NCBI GenBank assembly: GCA_002083825.1
Contig: DAZV01000051.1
Location: 46,627 to 110,626 of the forward strand
DNA length: 64,000 nt
Source of the DNA: Candidatus Sericytochromatia bacterium S15B-MN24 CBMW_12
GTDB taxonomy: Bacteria > Cyanobacteriota > Sericytochromatia > S15B-MN24 > UBA4093
Direction of reading: 5' to 3'
A model generated the notes under the pieces. The model had not been told where the DNA came from. It did no database searches and was given only the letters and a program-made list of their open reading frames with translations. Shown piece by piece: positions 50,658-58,971 of the stretch; position 1 is the first letter of the stretch, and each line of letters opens with the position of its first letter. Made by a program: the position numbers and the translations under genes.

Positions 50658-51785
50658 CTAGAGGCCGTAGACGGCCTCGAAGAGATCGACCGCGCCGTGG
50701 CCGAAGGTATCGTCGCGACCGGTCTCGCCCAGGTCGTCGGAGGTGCGGTAGAGGCGATCGCGAACCTGCGCGGGAGTCCAGTCCGGATGCTTCGCCATCA
50801 AGAGAGCCGCAACTCCCGCGACGTAAGGCGACGCCATGGAGGTGCCGGTCTTGTTGGCGTACGAATCGTCGGGAACCGCGGAACGAATACCGGTTCCGGG
50901 CGCCGAGAGGTCGACCGCCGGACCTTGGCTGGAACTCGGGGTGATTTTCAAGCGGCCGGAACCGTCCAGACGCCGATCATCCAGGTTGGCGACCGAGATG
51001 ACGTTCGGGCTGTTGCCGGGATAACCTACCGTATCGGCATTGCCCGTCCCCTTGTTGCCTGCCGCGACCACCACCACCAGCCCCTTGGATTCGGCATACC
51101 CGAGGGCCTCCTCGACCTGCTTGACCTTGCGGCCATGAATCAGCTTCATCGCCCAGCCGTCCAGATGAACGGCGAGGCTGATATTGATGACCTTGGCGCC
51201 ATGATCGGCGGCATAGCGAATGGCCTCGGCCAATTGCGGCATGAAATCGGGGTTGGTGGTGGAGAGATTGGGCATCTTGATGGGCAGGATGGAAACGCCC
51301 TGTGCCACGCCCTCGAGCCCCTCGGCGGGAAAGGAACCCGCGATGATGCCGGCCACGTGCGTGCCGTGTCCCATGGCATCCTGCACGTCCCGGCCCTTGG
51401 TTTCGACGTTGTACCCGGGCAGCAAGCGCCCCTGGAAGGCCGGGTGATCCATGTCGACCCCCGAGTCGATCACCGCGACCACGACCTTGCCCGCCGGAAT
51501 CTCGCGAAAGCCATCGTCGGTGAAGAGCACCGAGGCCTCCGAGCCATCGATCCGAAGGCTATCGCCCTTGCTCACGCCGGCCTCGGCACTGACCCGAGCA
51601 ATGCGGCTCTCGGTCCGCGCCGCGCCACTCAGCAACAAAACATCCTGCCCCTGGCGCGCAATCACGCTGGGAAGCCCATCCTTGGCAGCTCGGGCTTCCA
51701 GGCGGGCGCGGTTCGCCGCGGTATCGCGCAGACGCTCGGCCGACTTGAGGTTCTGAAGCTGGGAAGAACGGGTCTGAACGGCCAT
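50658..51785 (-). CDS. Subtilisin-family (S8) serine protease without signal peptide
   Basis: The 375-residue protein has the full catalytic triad: Asp in AVIDSGVDMDHP, His in GHGTHVAGII, Ser in GTSMASPYVAGVAALL, and an oxyanion Asn region in AAGNKG. About 100 N-terminal residues look like a helical I9-like or regulatory propeptide rather than a Sec signal, so it may be intracellular like Isp proteases. AAGGAGAG precedes the ATG. Confidence 0.92.
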   Translation of the reverse strand: MAVQTRSSQLQNLKSAERLRDTAANRARLEARAAKDGLPSVIARQGQDVLLLSGAARTESRIARVSAEAGVSKGDSLRIDGSEASVLFTDDGFREIPAGKVVVAVIDSGVDMDHPAFQGRLLPGYNVETKGRDVQDAMGHGTHVAGIIAGSFPAEGLEGVAQGVSILPIKMPNLSTTNPDFMPQLAEAIRYAADHGAKVINISLAVHLDGWAMKLIHGRKVKQVEEALGYAESKGLVVVVAAGNKGTGNADTVGYPGNSPNVISVANLDDRRLDGSGRLKITPSSSQGPAVDLSAPGTGIRSAVPDDSYANKTGTSMASPYVAGVAALLMAKHPDWTPAQVRDRLYRTSDDLGETGRDDTFGHGAVDLFEAVYGL

Positions 51786-51933
51786 GATCTCTCCTTGAAG
51801 CGTCGAGGCGAATCCGGGATGTCTTGCGGTTGCTCTATCACCTTATCGCCCCCGCTCCTTAAATCTTTCTTAGAAATTTCTTAATCTTCGGGTGATTGGC
51901 CTCAAAGCCGCCCCCAGGTGGTAGGATCAGGGC

Positions 51934-53055
51934 ATGACAGCAACTCAAGGCTTGTGGAACCGCCTCTTCGAAACAGCCCAAGGGCTGGGATTCGGCATGG
52001 CGGGCGCGGTAGCGGCTAACGTGGATCCCCGGCGGGCCGTCCTCGAAGGATGGCTGGACCAAGGCATGCACGGAGACATGGCATGGATGGCCAAGGATCC
52101 GGAACGACGCACGGATCCGCGCCTGGTCCTGCCGGAGGCCCGGGCCGTCGTCGCGCTCTTTCACTCGTATCATCCAGGGCCCCTGGGCACCCCGCTCATG
52201 GATACTCCCAGAGGCCGAATCGCCCGCTACGCGCTGGGCGACGACTATCACGACGTGCTGGTGAAGAAACTGCGCGCGTTGTCCCAGGTTCTCGACGATC
52301 CGACGGCCCGGGTCTACACCGACACGGGCCCGTTCCTCGAGCGATCGGTGGCAAGCCGCGCGCAAATCGGCTGGACCGGCAAATCCGGCCTCTTGATCAA
52401 CCCGAAGCTGGGAACCTACGGCTTCCTGGCCGAAATCGTCACCGCCCACGAGCTGCCACTCGCGGAAAAGCCCCATCCGGATCGCTGCGGAAGCTGCACG
52501 AGTTGCCTGGATGTCTGCCCCAGCGGCGCCCTGGTCGCCCCGGGAATCGTCGACTCGCGACGCTGCATCTCGTACCTGACCATCGAGCATCGGGGGCCCA
52601 TCCCCCGCGAACTCAGGCCCTTGATGGGCGACTGGGTCTACGGCTGCGATCTCTGCCAGGAGGTCTGCCCCTGGAACCGCAAGGCGCCGGTGACCGAAGA
52701 GCCGGCGTTTCAGCCCAAGCCCGATCGGGTATTCCCCAAGCTGGTCGACCTCTTGCTCATGAGCCAGGAGCAATTCTCCCAGACCTTCAAAGGCTCCGCC
52801 ATCAAGCGCACCAAGCGCCGAGGCATGGCGCGAAACGCAGCCGTCGCGCTGGGAAACGCCAAGGATCCCGCGACGGTTCCCGCGCTTCGGCAGGCATTGT
52901 CGACCGATGCCGAGGCGCTGGTTCGGGGGGCTGCAGCTTGGGCGCTCGGCCAGATCCGGTCGGAGGCAGCCATCAAGGCCCTGGAGGCCGCTCAGGCCAC
53001 TGAATCGGACGCAGAGGTCTACGAGGAGATCCAGCTGGCCTTGAGGGGGGAGTGA
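51934..53055 (+). CDS. queG: Epoxyqueuosine reductase QueG
   Basis: QueG reduces epoxyqueuosine to queuosine in tRNA with cobalamin and two 4Fe-4S clusters. The 373-residue protein has the N-terminal DUF1730 region, YTDTGPFLERSVA, the cluster motifs CGSCTSCLDVCPSGAL and CDLCQEVCPWN, and a C-terminal HEAT-like helical repeat domain as in Bacillus QueG. The ATG follows GGATCAGGG. It is divergent from the subtilase gene. Confidence 0.95.
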   Translation: MTATQGLWNRLFETAQGLGFGMAGAVAANVDPRRAVLEGWLDQGMHGDMAWMAKDPERRTDPRLVLPEARAVVALFHSYHPGPLGTPLMDTPRGRIARYALGDDYHDVLVKKLRALSQVLDDPTARVYTDTGPFLERSVASRAQIGWTGKSGLLINPKLGTYGFLAEIVTAHELPLAEKPHPDRCGSCTSCLDVCPSGALVAPGIVDSRRCISYLTIEHRGPIPRELRPLMGDWVYGCDLCQEVCPWNRKAPVTEEPAFQPKPDRVFPKLVDLLLMSQEQFSQTFKGSAIKRTKRRGMARNAAVALGNAKDPATVPALRQALSTDAEALVRGAAAWALGQIRSEAAIKALEAAQATESDAEVYEEIQLALRGE

Positions 53056-53119
53056 GCGTTTACCCATGCTTGCTACGGGTATGATCCATCGGTAGCCCCC
53101 CCTCCCATGAGGAAGCCGC

Positions 53120-54256
53120 GTGACCGCCATTTCGCCGCCCCCCCTTCCCCATGACGCCTCGGGCGTCCTGGCGCTGCTGCGGCAATTCGCGTCCGAAGCG
53201 TCGCGGCTGAGTCAGGCACAGCCCCGCTACGATCGCCTGCTGCAACAGGCCTGCATGCTCGTCGGGGCCTCGCGCGGAGCCTTGATGATCGGCAACACGC
53301 TCGCTCAGGCGGCAACCCTTGGTTCGGAAGGACTATTGGATCTTCCCCGGGACTTGCTGGCAGAGTCGATGCTCGAGCGCCAGCTCACCTCGCGCCTCCT
53401 GGGCAACGGAAGCTGGGGGACCGCCGTGCCGTTGCAGATTGGCCCCGATCCGGTCGCCCAGCTCTGCCTGGAATCCGCCGAGGCTCCCAGCGCCATGGGG
53501 CTGGACATGTTGAGGACTTACGCGCCCACCATGGCGCAGTTCATCTACGAAACCAATGCCCGAAAGGTGCTCAAGAAGACCCGCGAGGCCTTCGAAGAGA
53601 AGCTCGACATGGCGCTGGGGCTCTACGATCTCTACCACGCCGCGGTGGGCGAAGCCATGACCGACCGGCTCACGGGAGTGGGATCGCGGTCATACTTCGA
53701 CCAGCGCTTGTCGGAGCAACTCGACCATGCGCGCCGCTACCGGCATCCCTTGACCCTGGTGATGGTGGACGTGGACCACTTCAAGAGCATCAACGACAAT
53801 TACGGCCATCCGGCCGGGGATCAGGTACTGGCGGGAATCGGCGCCCTCCTGCGGGGAAGCGTGAGGCTTTCCGACGTGGCGGCCCGCTACGGCGGGGAGG
53901 AATTCGCGCTGATCCTTCCGTTCACCGAATCGGAAGGGGCCTGGATCCTGGCGGACCGCCTCCGCCAGTCGCTCCAGGAATGGACCTTGATCGTGAGCGA
54001 GGGTCTCGTGCAGGTTACGGCGAGCTTCGGGCTTGCCGTGTTGACCGACGGCATGGACGCGCGGGACCTCGTGAAAGCGGCCGATCGCGCACTCTACGTG
54101 GCCAAGCGCGAAGGGCGCAACCAGGTTCGCGTGGCGGATCCCCTGTCGCCTTCGGGTTCGTTTCCGCTCGCGACCCTCGAAAAAGGGGTTGAGCCGCAAG
54201 GGCGCGCGACCTCGGCGAACCGGAACGATGAGACGATCGAGAGGAATCGAGGATGA
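53120..54256 (+). CDS. GGDEF diguanylate cyclase with GAF-like N-terminus
   Basis: The enzyme should make c-di-GMP. The 378-residue protein has an N-terminal sensor-like region (about 1-150, GAF-like), a helix linker, and a GGDEF domain with intact YGGEEFALILPF. An RxxD (RLSD) lies five residues before GGEEF, matching the product-inhibition I-site. DRLTGVGSR and VDVDHFKSINDNYGH are typical. The start is GTG with GAGGAAG upstream. Its stop overlaps the next gene as ATGA, so output may be tied to that partner. Confidence 0.92.
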   Translation: MTAISPPPLPHDASGVLALLRQFASEASRLSQAQPRYDRLLQQACMLVGASRGALMIGNTLAQAATLGSEGLLDLPRDLLAESMLERQLTSRLLGNGSWGTAVPLQIGPDPVAQLCLESAEAPSAMGLDMLRTYAPTMAQFIYETNARKVLKKTREAFEEKLDMALGLYDLYHAAVGEAMTDRLTGVGSRSYFDQRLSEQLDHARRYRHPLTLVMVDVDHFKSINDNYGHPAGDQVLAGIGALLRGSVRLSDVAARYGGEEFALILPFTESEGAWILADRLRQSLQEWTLIVSEGLVQVTASFGLAVLTDGMDARDLVKAADRALYVAKREGRNQVRVADPLSPSGSFPLATLEKGVEPQGRATSANRNDETIERNRG

Positions 54257-54618
54257 GGGTCGAGCTTTTTTCGGGGCGCGATGAGCGCGTGGCGATCGAG
54301 CAAGGCGGCGAGGGGCTGAGGTTACGGCTGAGCGGAACGGTCGACGCCGACTTCTTGTCCCGGACCTTGGATGAACTGCATCGGGAGACGCTGGCGCGGC
54401 GGCTTCCCGGGGTGATGCTGGATCTTTGCGACCTCGATCCGCTGGAGCCGGCCGCCGTGAAGGCCATGATCAAGTGGGCCATGCGGCAGGCGGAGCTGGA
54501 TGCGAGCGAGCGCTACGGCATCGTGATTCGGTACTCGGAAGGAGTCTCCTGGCAGAAGGTGAGCTTGTCGGCGATAGCCCACCTCTGCGGCTACGTCAGG
54601 CTCGATCCCGGCGCCTGA
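54253..54618 (+). CDS. STAS-like protein coupled to the GGDEF gene
   Basis: The 121-residue protein has an outline like anti-sigma-factor antagonist STAS domains: LRLRLSGTVDADFLSRTLDE, then LPGVMLDLCDLDPLEPAAVK where STAS proteins carry the phosphorylatable Ser, here Pro/Ala. A final strand-helix follows. It overlaps the diguanylate cyclase gene by 4 nt and probably acts with it. The family call is tentative because it lacks the canonical Ser. Confidence 0.65.
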   Translation: MRVELFSGRDERVAIEQGGEGLRLRLSGTVDADFLSRTLDELHRETLARRLPGVMLDLCDLDPLEPAAVKAMIKWAMRQAELDASERYGIVIRYSEGVSWQKVSLSAIAHLCGYVRLDPGA

Positions 54619-54760
54619 GCATCCGTTGTCCTCTCTAGGGCGACCGATTAGAATGTCCGGGCGGCTTCGCTACTAGCCGGCGGCTCCCGTACCGCCGGAA
54701 GAAAGCCATTGGGCGAACGTCAGCGCGAGATTTGCCTTGGGTGAAGCAAGGGGGATCGCT

Positions 54761-56410
54761 TTGGGCTTCCCTTTGGGCCTCCCGCCGCTCGGGCGGTACC
54801 GCCAGATTCTGGCCGTCATGGCGCGCTACGGCTTCGCGGACTTCGCCGAGGAGCTGGGTTACGAGAGGCTGATTCCTCGCGCATGGCGGAGTCCGCGCGG
54901 GGAGGCGGATCCCGACGCGACGCGCGCCCTCAACCTCCGCTTGGCCCTCGAGGAACTGGGCCCCACCTACATCAAGCTGGGGCAAGTGCTCTCGACCCGC
55001 CCGGATCTTCTTTCGCGCCCCTACATCCGGGAACTCGAGAACCTGCAAGACCGCATCCCCCCCTTTCCCACCGAGGAAGCCAAGGCCCTGATCGAGAGCG
55101 AGTTGGGAGCGCCCATCAGCGCCCTCTTCACGATCTTCTACGACACGCCCCTCGCATCGGCCTCCCTGTCGCAGGCCCACGAGGCCATCCTTCCCGACGG
55201 GCAGCAGGTGATAGTCAAGGTGCAGCGCCCCGACGCCGCCGCTCGGGTGAAGCGGGACATCCCAGCCTTGCGCGGGCTGGCCGGGCTCTTCGAGGCCCGA
55301 ACGGACTGGGGAAAGCTCTACGACCTTACCGGCACGGTCAACGAACTCGAGCACAATCTTCACATGGAGCTGGACTTCCAGCGCGAACGCTTCAACCTCG
55401 AGACCATGGCCCGAAACCTCGCGGCGTTCCCCCGGATCAAGGTCCCCAAGGTCTACCCCGCCTACTCGAGCCAGCGTGTGCTGGTCATGGAAAGGGTCTT
55501 CGGCAAGAAGGTCAACGGGAACCTGCACGAACGAGAGCTCGCCGAGCAGTTCCTGAGGTCGTTCCTCAAGCAGTTCGCCGAGGACGGCTTCTTCCATGCC
55601 GATCCCCATCCCGGAAACGTGCTGATCACCGAGGACCGGGACCTCTACCTGATCGACCTGGGCATGGTGGGCTACCTGGACTCCCGGACGCGCCGCGGCG
55701 TGACCAAGTTCCTGCTGGCCATGATGGGACGGCGGGGCGATACCACGGCCGAAGTGCTCGTCGAGCTAGGACACCCGCTTCGGGACTTCCAGCTCAACAC
55801 CTACCGCATGGAGATCGGGAGATTGGTGGCACGGTTCCACAACACGCCGCTCTCGGAGCTCAACGTGGGCGAGGTCATGACGGAGGCCGTCCGGATCGGA
55901 TTCAAGAGCCGCCTCAAGTTCCAGCCCCAGCTCTTGATGCTGGTGAAGGCCCTGAGCCAGATCGACGGGATCGCGCGCGCGCTCGATCCCGAGGCCGACT
56001 TGTTGGACATCCTGAAACCCTACTTGCCCCGGGTGGTCGCCGATCAGATGGGCGAGCTGATAGGCCCCATGAACCTCTTGCACTCGGGCATGGAGGCCAC
56101 CGAGGTCTCCATGGACATGCCGCGAAAGATCAGCCTCCTGCTCGACAAGATCAACGCCGACAACCGAATCCGCATCCAGTTCGAGCACATCGCCCTGGAA
56201 GAGGCCCTGGAACCTTTCGGAAAGTGGATCAACCGGCTGGTGCTGGCTATCGTCTTCGCGGCGCTATCGCTCAGCTCGGCGATCATCATGTCCGCGGACG
56301 TGGGGCCCCGATGGCTCGGACACCCCGTTCTGGGACTCCTGGCCTTCGTGCTGGCCTTGATTCTAGGCATCTACCTGGTAATGACCATCCTTCGCACCCG
56401 CGTGCTCTGA
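54761..56410 (+). CDS. ABC1/UbiB-family atypical kinase
   Basis: UbiB/ABC1 proteins support quinone or membrane-lipid metabolism as atypical kinases or ATPases. The product of about 549 residues has the KxGQ motif (YIKLGQVLSTRPDLL), the Ala-rich nucleotide loop ASASLSQAHEA, VKVQRPDA, the catalytic ExD and DPHPGN, LIDLGMVG, and two C-terminal membrane helices. The TTG at 54761 has AGGGGGA upstream; TTG 54737 is possible. The usual quinone genes are not adjacent. Confidence 0.9.
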   Translation: MGFPLGLPPLGRYRQILAVMARYGFADFAEELGYERLIPRAWRSPRGEADPDATRALNLRLALEELGPTYIKLGQVLSTRPDLLSRPYIRELENLQDRIPPFPTEEAKALIESELGAPISALFTIFYDTPLASASLSQAHEAILPDGQQVIVKVQRPDAAARVKRDIPALRGLAGLFEARTDWGKLYDLTGTVNELEHNLHMELDFQRERFNLETMARNLAAFPRIKVPKVYPAYSSQRVLVMERVFGKKVNGNLHERELAEQFLRSFLKQFAEDGFFHADPHPGNVLITEDRDLYLIDLGMVGYLDSRTRRGVTKFLLAMMGRRGDTTAEVLVELGHPLRDFQLNTYRMEIGRLVARFHNTPLSELNVGEVMTEAVRIGFKSRLKFQPQLLMLVKALSQIDGIARALDPEADLLDILKPYLPRVVADQMGELIGPMNLLHSGMEATEVSMDMPRKISLLLDKINADNRIRIQFEHIALEEALEPFGKWINRLVLAIVFAALSLSSAIIMSADVGPRWLGHPVLGLLAFVLALILGIYLVMTILRTRVL

Positions 56411-56487
56411 GGAAAGGCCCCTTGACCGAACGGCTCGCGCCGCTTAAACTATCTTAACAATCCGCTGTCGTGGGGGAGGGTTTGGTC

Positions 56488-57114
56488 ATGAACCTCGAAA
56501 TTGGCGCGGAGGTCCGGGGGCCCGAGGGAAAACTGGGGACCCTGACTCAGATAGTCATCGAGCCGCTCGGGGAGCGCATCACCCATGTGGTGGTGGAACG
56601 CGGAGGCCTTCACCCCTGGGAAAAGCTCGTGCCCACCGAATACCTCACCCGCACCGAGGGATCCCGGGTCTGGACGAATCTCCGCCTTCAGGAGATGCGC
56701 GACCTTCCCGACACCCTGGAGGTCGCGGGAAGCGGGCCGGCTCCCGCGACGCCCACGGAGGTCCCCATGGCCGATCTGCATCCGGTCGGCCTATTCTGGC
56801 CCTCCAGCGTTCTCGGCTGGTACCTGCCATCGCATCAAGCCAGCAGCCCCGCCCACCTGCACTCGAATCTACCCGAAGGCGCCCACAGCCTCAAATCCGG
56901 AACCGAGGTGCTTTGCCGGGACGGAAAGGCGGGACGGCTCGACGAAATGCTTTACGACGAATCATCCGGCCGTGCCACGGGGATGATCATCCGCAAGGGC
57001 TTCTTCTTCGCCCGCGAGTTGGAGGCTCCCATCGACTGGGTCGAAAGCATCAACGACGCGATCCACCTGAAGGTGACCTGCGACGAACTCCCCGCACGCC
57101 GCAAGCGCCCGTAG
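56488..57114 (+). CDS. Two-domain PRC-barrel-like protein
   Basis: The 208-residue protein has two beta-barrel repeats typical of PRC domains. The first (about 1-70) begins GAEVRGPEGKLGTLTQIVIE with VVERGGL. The second (about 140-200) reads SGTEVLCRDGKAGRLDEMLY and GMIIRKGFFFARELEAP. PRC barrels bind RNA, proteins or membranes; in unlinked genes they are often stress-related. GGGGGAGGG lies 7-8 nt before the ATG at 56488. Confidence 0.85.
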   Translation: MNLEIGAEVRGPEGKLGTLTQIVIEPLGERITHVVVERGGLHPWEKLVPTEYLTRTEGSRVWTNLRLQEMRDLPDTLEVAGSGPAPATPTEVPMADLHPVGLFWPSSVLGWYLPSHQASSPAHLHSNLPEGAHSLKSGTEVLCRDGKAGRLDEMLYDESSGRATGMIIRKGFFFARELEAPIDWVESINDAIHLKVTCDELPARRKRP

Positions 57115-57157
57115 CGCCCGTAAAAAACAAAGAACGAACGAATTCCCGTCAATCCTT

Positions 57158-57307
57158 CCTCGACGGCGTTCTCTCGCTGCCTTACGAAACTGCCGCTGGC
57201 GCTAGAGCAAAGCTCGTTTCTTCAGGACAGCGAGAGAAGGACATACGCCCCATGATCCCTGCCTCACGGCGTCCTCTCGCTGCCTTACGAAACAGCCGCT
57301 GGCGCTA
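57158..57307 (+). repeat. Pair of 46-47 bp direct repeats
   Basis: Copies at 57158-57204 and 57262-57307 share CTCTCGCTGCCTTACGAAAC and its flanks with about two substitutions and one indel, 103 bp apart. Between them, GTTTCTTCAGGACAGCGAGA (57217-57236) is a partial inverted copy of the same core. Copy 2 runs to the stop codon of the minus-strand gene ending at 57305. It looks like a short palindromic or REP-type element. Confidence 0.75.
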
Positions 57308-58645
57308 ATCAGTATCGTTATCCGGCGAGCGGGTATCACCGAGCAGGGAATCGAGGTGAAAGTCGATGAATTGCTGCGGGGCGTCGACCTGTTCGCGACC
57401 GATCGCGACCCAGAGGCGGCGGTCCAGGGGCTGGACGACGAGGGCCGTAGTGGACGTGAGTTTTCCCCAGTCTCCCATGACCAGCGGTCCCAGGGTCAAG
57501 CGGACAGGGAGCGATCGCGAGATGGAGAGGGCGGAAGGGCCGCTCTGGCCGGTCGAGGGATCGACGAGATCCGACAGAATGCTGCAGGCGCGCGCCGGAT
57601 CGAGTTGCCCGTAGCTCGAGGCCAGAAGCCTTCCGAAGCGCTCATCCCGTGATTGTGCGGACGACGTGGCGGCAGTCCGGGCCTTGAAGGCCCCCATGGA
57701 CTGCGCGAGGTCGGCGAGGGCGGCGCCGGAACCATGGGATCTCACGGCCACCCGACCGTCTGAAGCCTCCAGGATGCGCGCTCCTTCACCCTTGGCGAGG
57801 GTCGCGACGAAAGCCTGGCTGGTTCTAGACGCGGCTTGCCTCAGCATGGCCTCGGCCTCATCGGGCCCCGTAGCGGCCATCAAGCGAAGCGTGAGCCAGC
57901 GCGGGGGGAGGCCTGCCGCCCGGGGAGCGCCTGGTAGCGGATCGACGGAGGCGTAGAACCCGTTTGCGCTCCAGGCAGCCTGGGCATCGAGCGAGCCCAC
58001 CCGGGTGAGCGCCACCCAGGCACTGCCCGCGTCGGGATGATGAACCCAGAGCATGTCGAAGCGCTGCCGGGTCTCCAGGGCAAGATCGTCCGAGATACGG
58101 CCAACCAAAGGCTTCCCGTTCAGGCTAGCTTTTCCGCGGGCGATGAAGCTGCCGCCACCCGGCAGGACGGCGGGCAGGGACTTGGCGAGCATGGCGTAAG
58201 GAGGTTCGGTCGAGAGCAAAAGCAGGGACTCATGGGAGACGCCGGACCCCATGGCGAGGCCCCTCACGAAGTCGCGTTCATCCAGGCTGAGGTGACGTTC
58301 CTGCTGCCGCGCATACAAGCGGTGAAGAACGCCCGGCGTCAGAGCGAAAGCCGAAAATGCCCGGCGCTCATGGTAATCGCGAACCTGATCCCGAATCCGT
58401 TCCCGGAGGAGCGTTCCCTGTTGCACTCCCGCCTGGAAGAGGGTGCCGCGGGTTTCGACGACGAGCACGCCGCGATCGCGCAGGACCCTCCCCGGCGAGT
58501 CGACGCTCCGAGCAATGACTTGGCGCGCGGGAATCGGCGGGGAGGTGGCGGCGTTCGGGATGGCCTCCCCGCAAGAGACCAGCAGCAGCGCGCCGAGCAA
58601 AAGGGCCGGCCAGCGGGAATGTCTTGGGAAGGCGATCTGAGGCAA
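57305..58645 (-). CDS. C45-like (acyltransferase/peptidase) lipoprotein lacking the nucleophile Cys
   Basis: The 446-residue product has lipobox LVSC and then VVETRGTLFQAGVQQGTLLR, the opening of C45/penicillin-acyltransferase-like Ntn hydrolases. The site where the family has its autocatalytic Cys before T/S-S-F reads LPGGGSF, so Cys appears replaced by Gly164. The downstream strand NGKPLVGRISDD matches the usual DGxxLxGRNxD. It may be a binding protein or pseudoenzyme. The start is TTG with GGAGAG upstream. Confidence 0.72.
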   Translation of the reverse strand: MPQIAFPRHSRWPALLLGALLLVSCGEAIPNAATSPPIPARQVIARSVDSPGRVLRDRGVLVVETRGTLFQAGVQQGTLLRERIRDQVRDYHERRAFSAFALTPGVLHRLYARQQERHLSLDERDFVRGLAMGSGVSHESLLLLSTEPPYAMLAKSLPAVLPGGGSFIARGKASLNGKPLVGRISDDLALETRQRFDMLWVHHPDAGSAWVALTRVGSLDAQAAWSANGFYASVDPLPGAPRAAGLPPRWLTLRLMAATGPDEAEAMLRQAASRTSQAFVATLAKGEGARILEASDGRVAVRSHGSGAALADLAQSMGAFKARTAATSSAQSRDERFGRLLASSYGQLDPARACSILSDLVDPSTGQSGPSALSISRSLPVRLTLGPLVMGDWGKLTSTTALVVQPLDRRLWVAIGREQVDAPQQFIDFHLDSLLGDTRSPDNDTD

Positions 58646-58971
58646 CTCGGTTCTCTCCGCAGAAGGCCCCCGATTCTGAGCGACGAAGGCGTCGGAGGGG
58701 AGCTTGGGGTTAACCCTAGCGGGCTATCTCCCTGATCATACACGATCGAGAGCTCCTCTCGCAGCTCCTTGAAGCAGGAAAGCGGCTTCGAGACGCTCGA
58801 TGCCCTCGGTAATCGTCTCCCCGACCGGAAATCCCCAGAAAGATCCCGCGATTCCGGGTATGGGAAACCCAGCACACCAGCGGTTTTCCCGGCGTCCTGC
58901 CGATGGGTCCAGCCGCTAGCCCAACAAGGATTAATGTTCCGTTAAGCAACCTGGCGCCTATCGGAGGCGAT
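58646..58971. other. Divergent intergenic region (326 bp)
   Basis: It separates the C45-like gene (minus, 58645) from the EF-hand gene (plus, 58972). It contains the perfect palindrome GGGTTAACCC at 58707-58716, similar to the interrupted repeat before pdhA, and an AT-rich patch near 58930-58945 likely to hold the plus-strand -10. No RNA gene was seen. Confidence 0.4.

Noticed and set aside
57158..57307. CRISPR array
   Set aside because: There are only two repeat copies, no regular spacers and no cas genes in the window.
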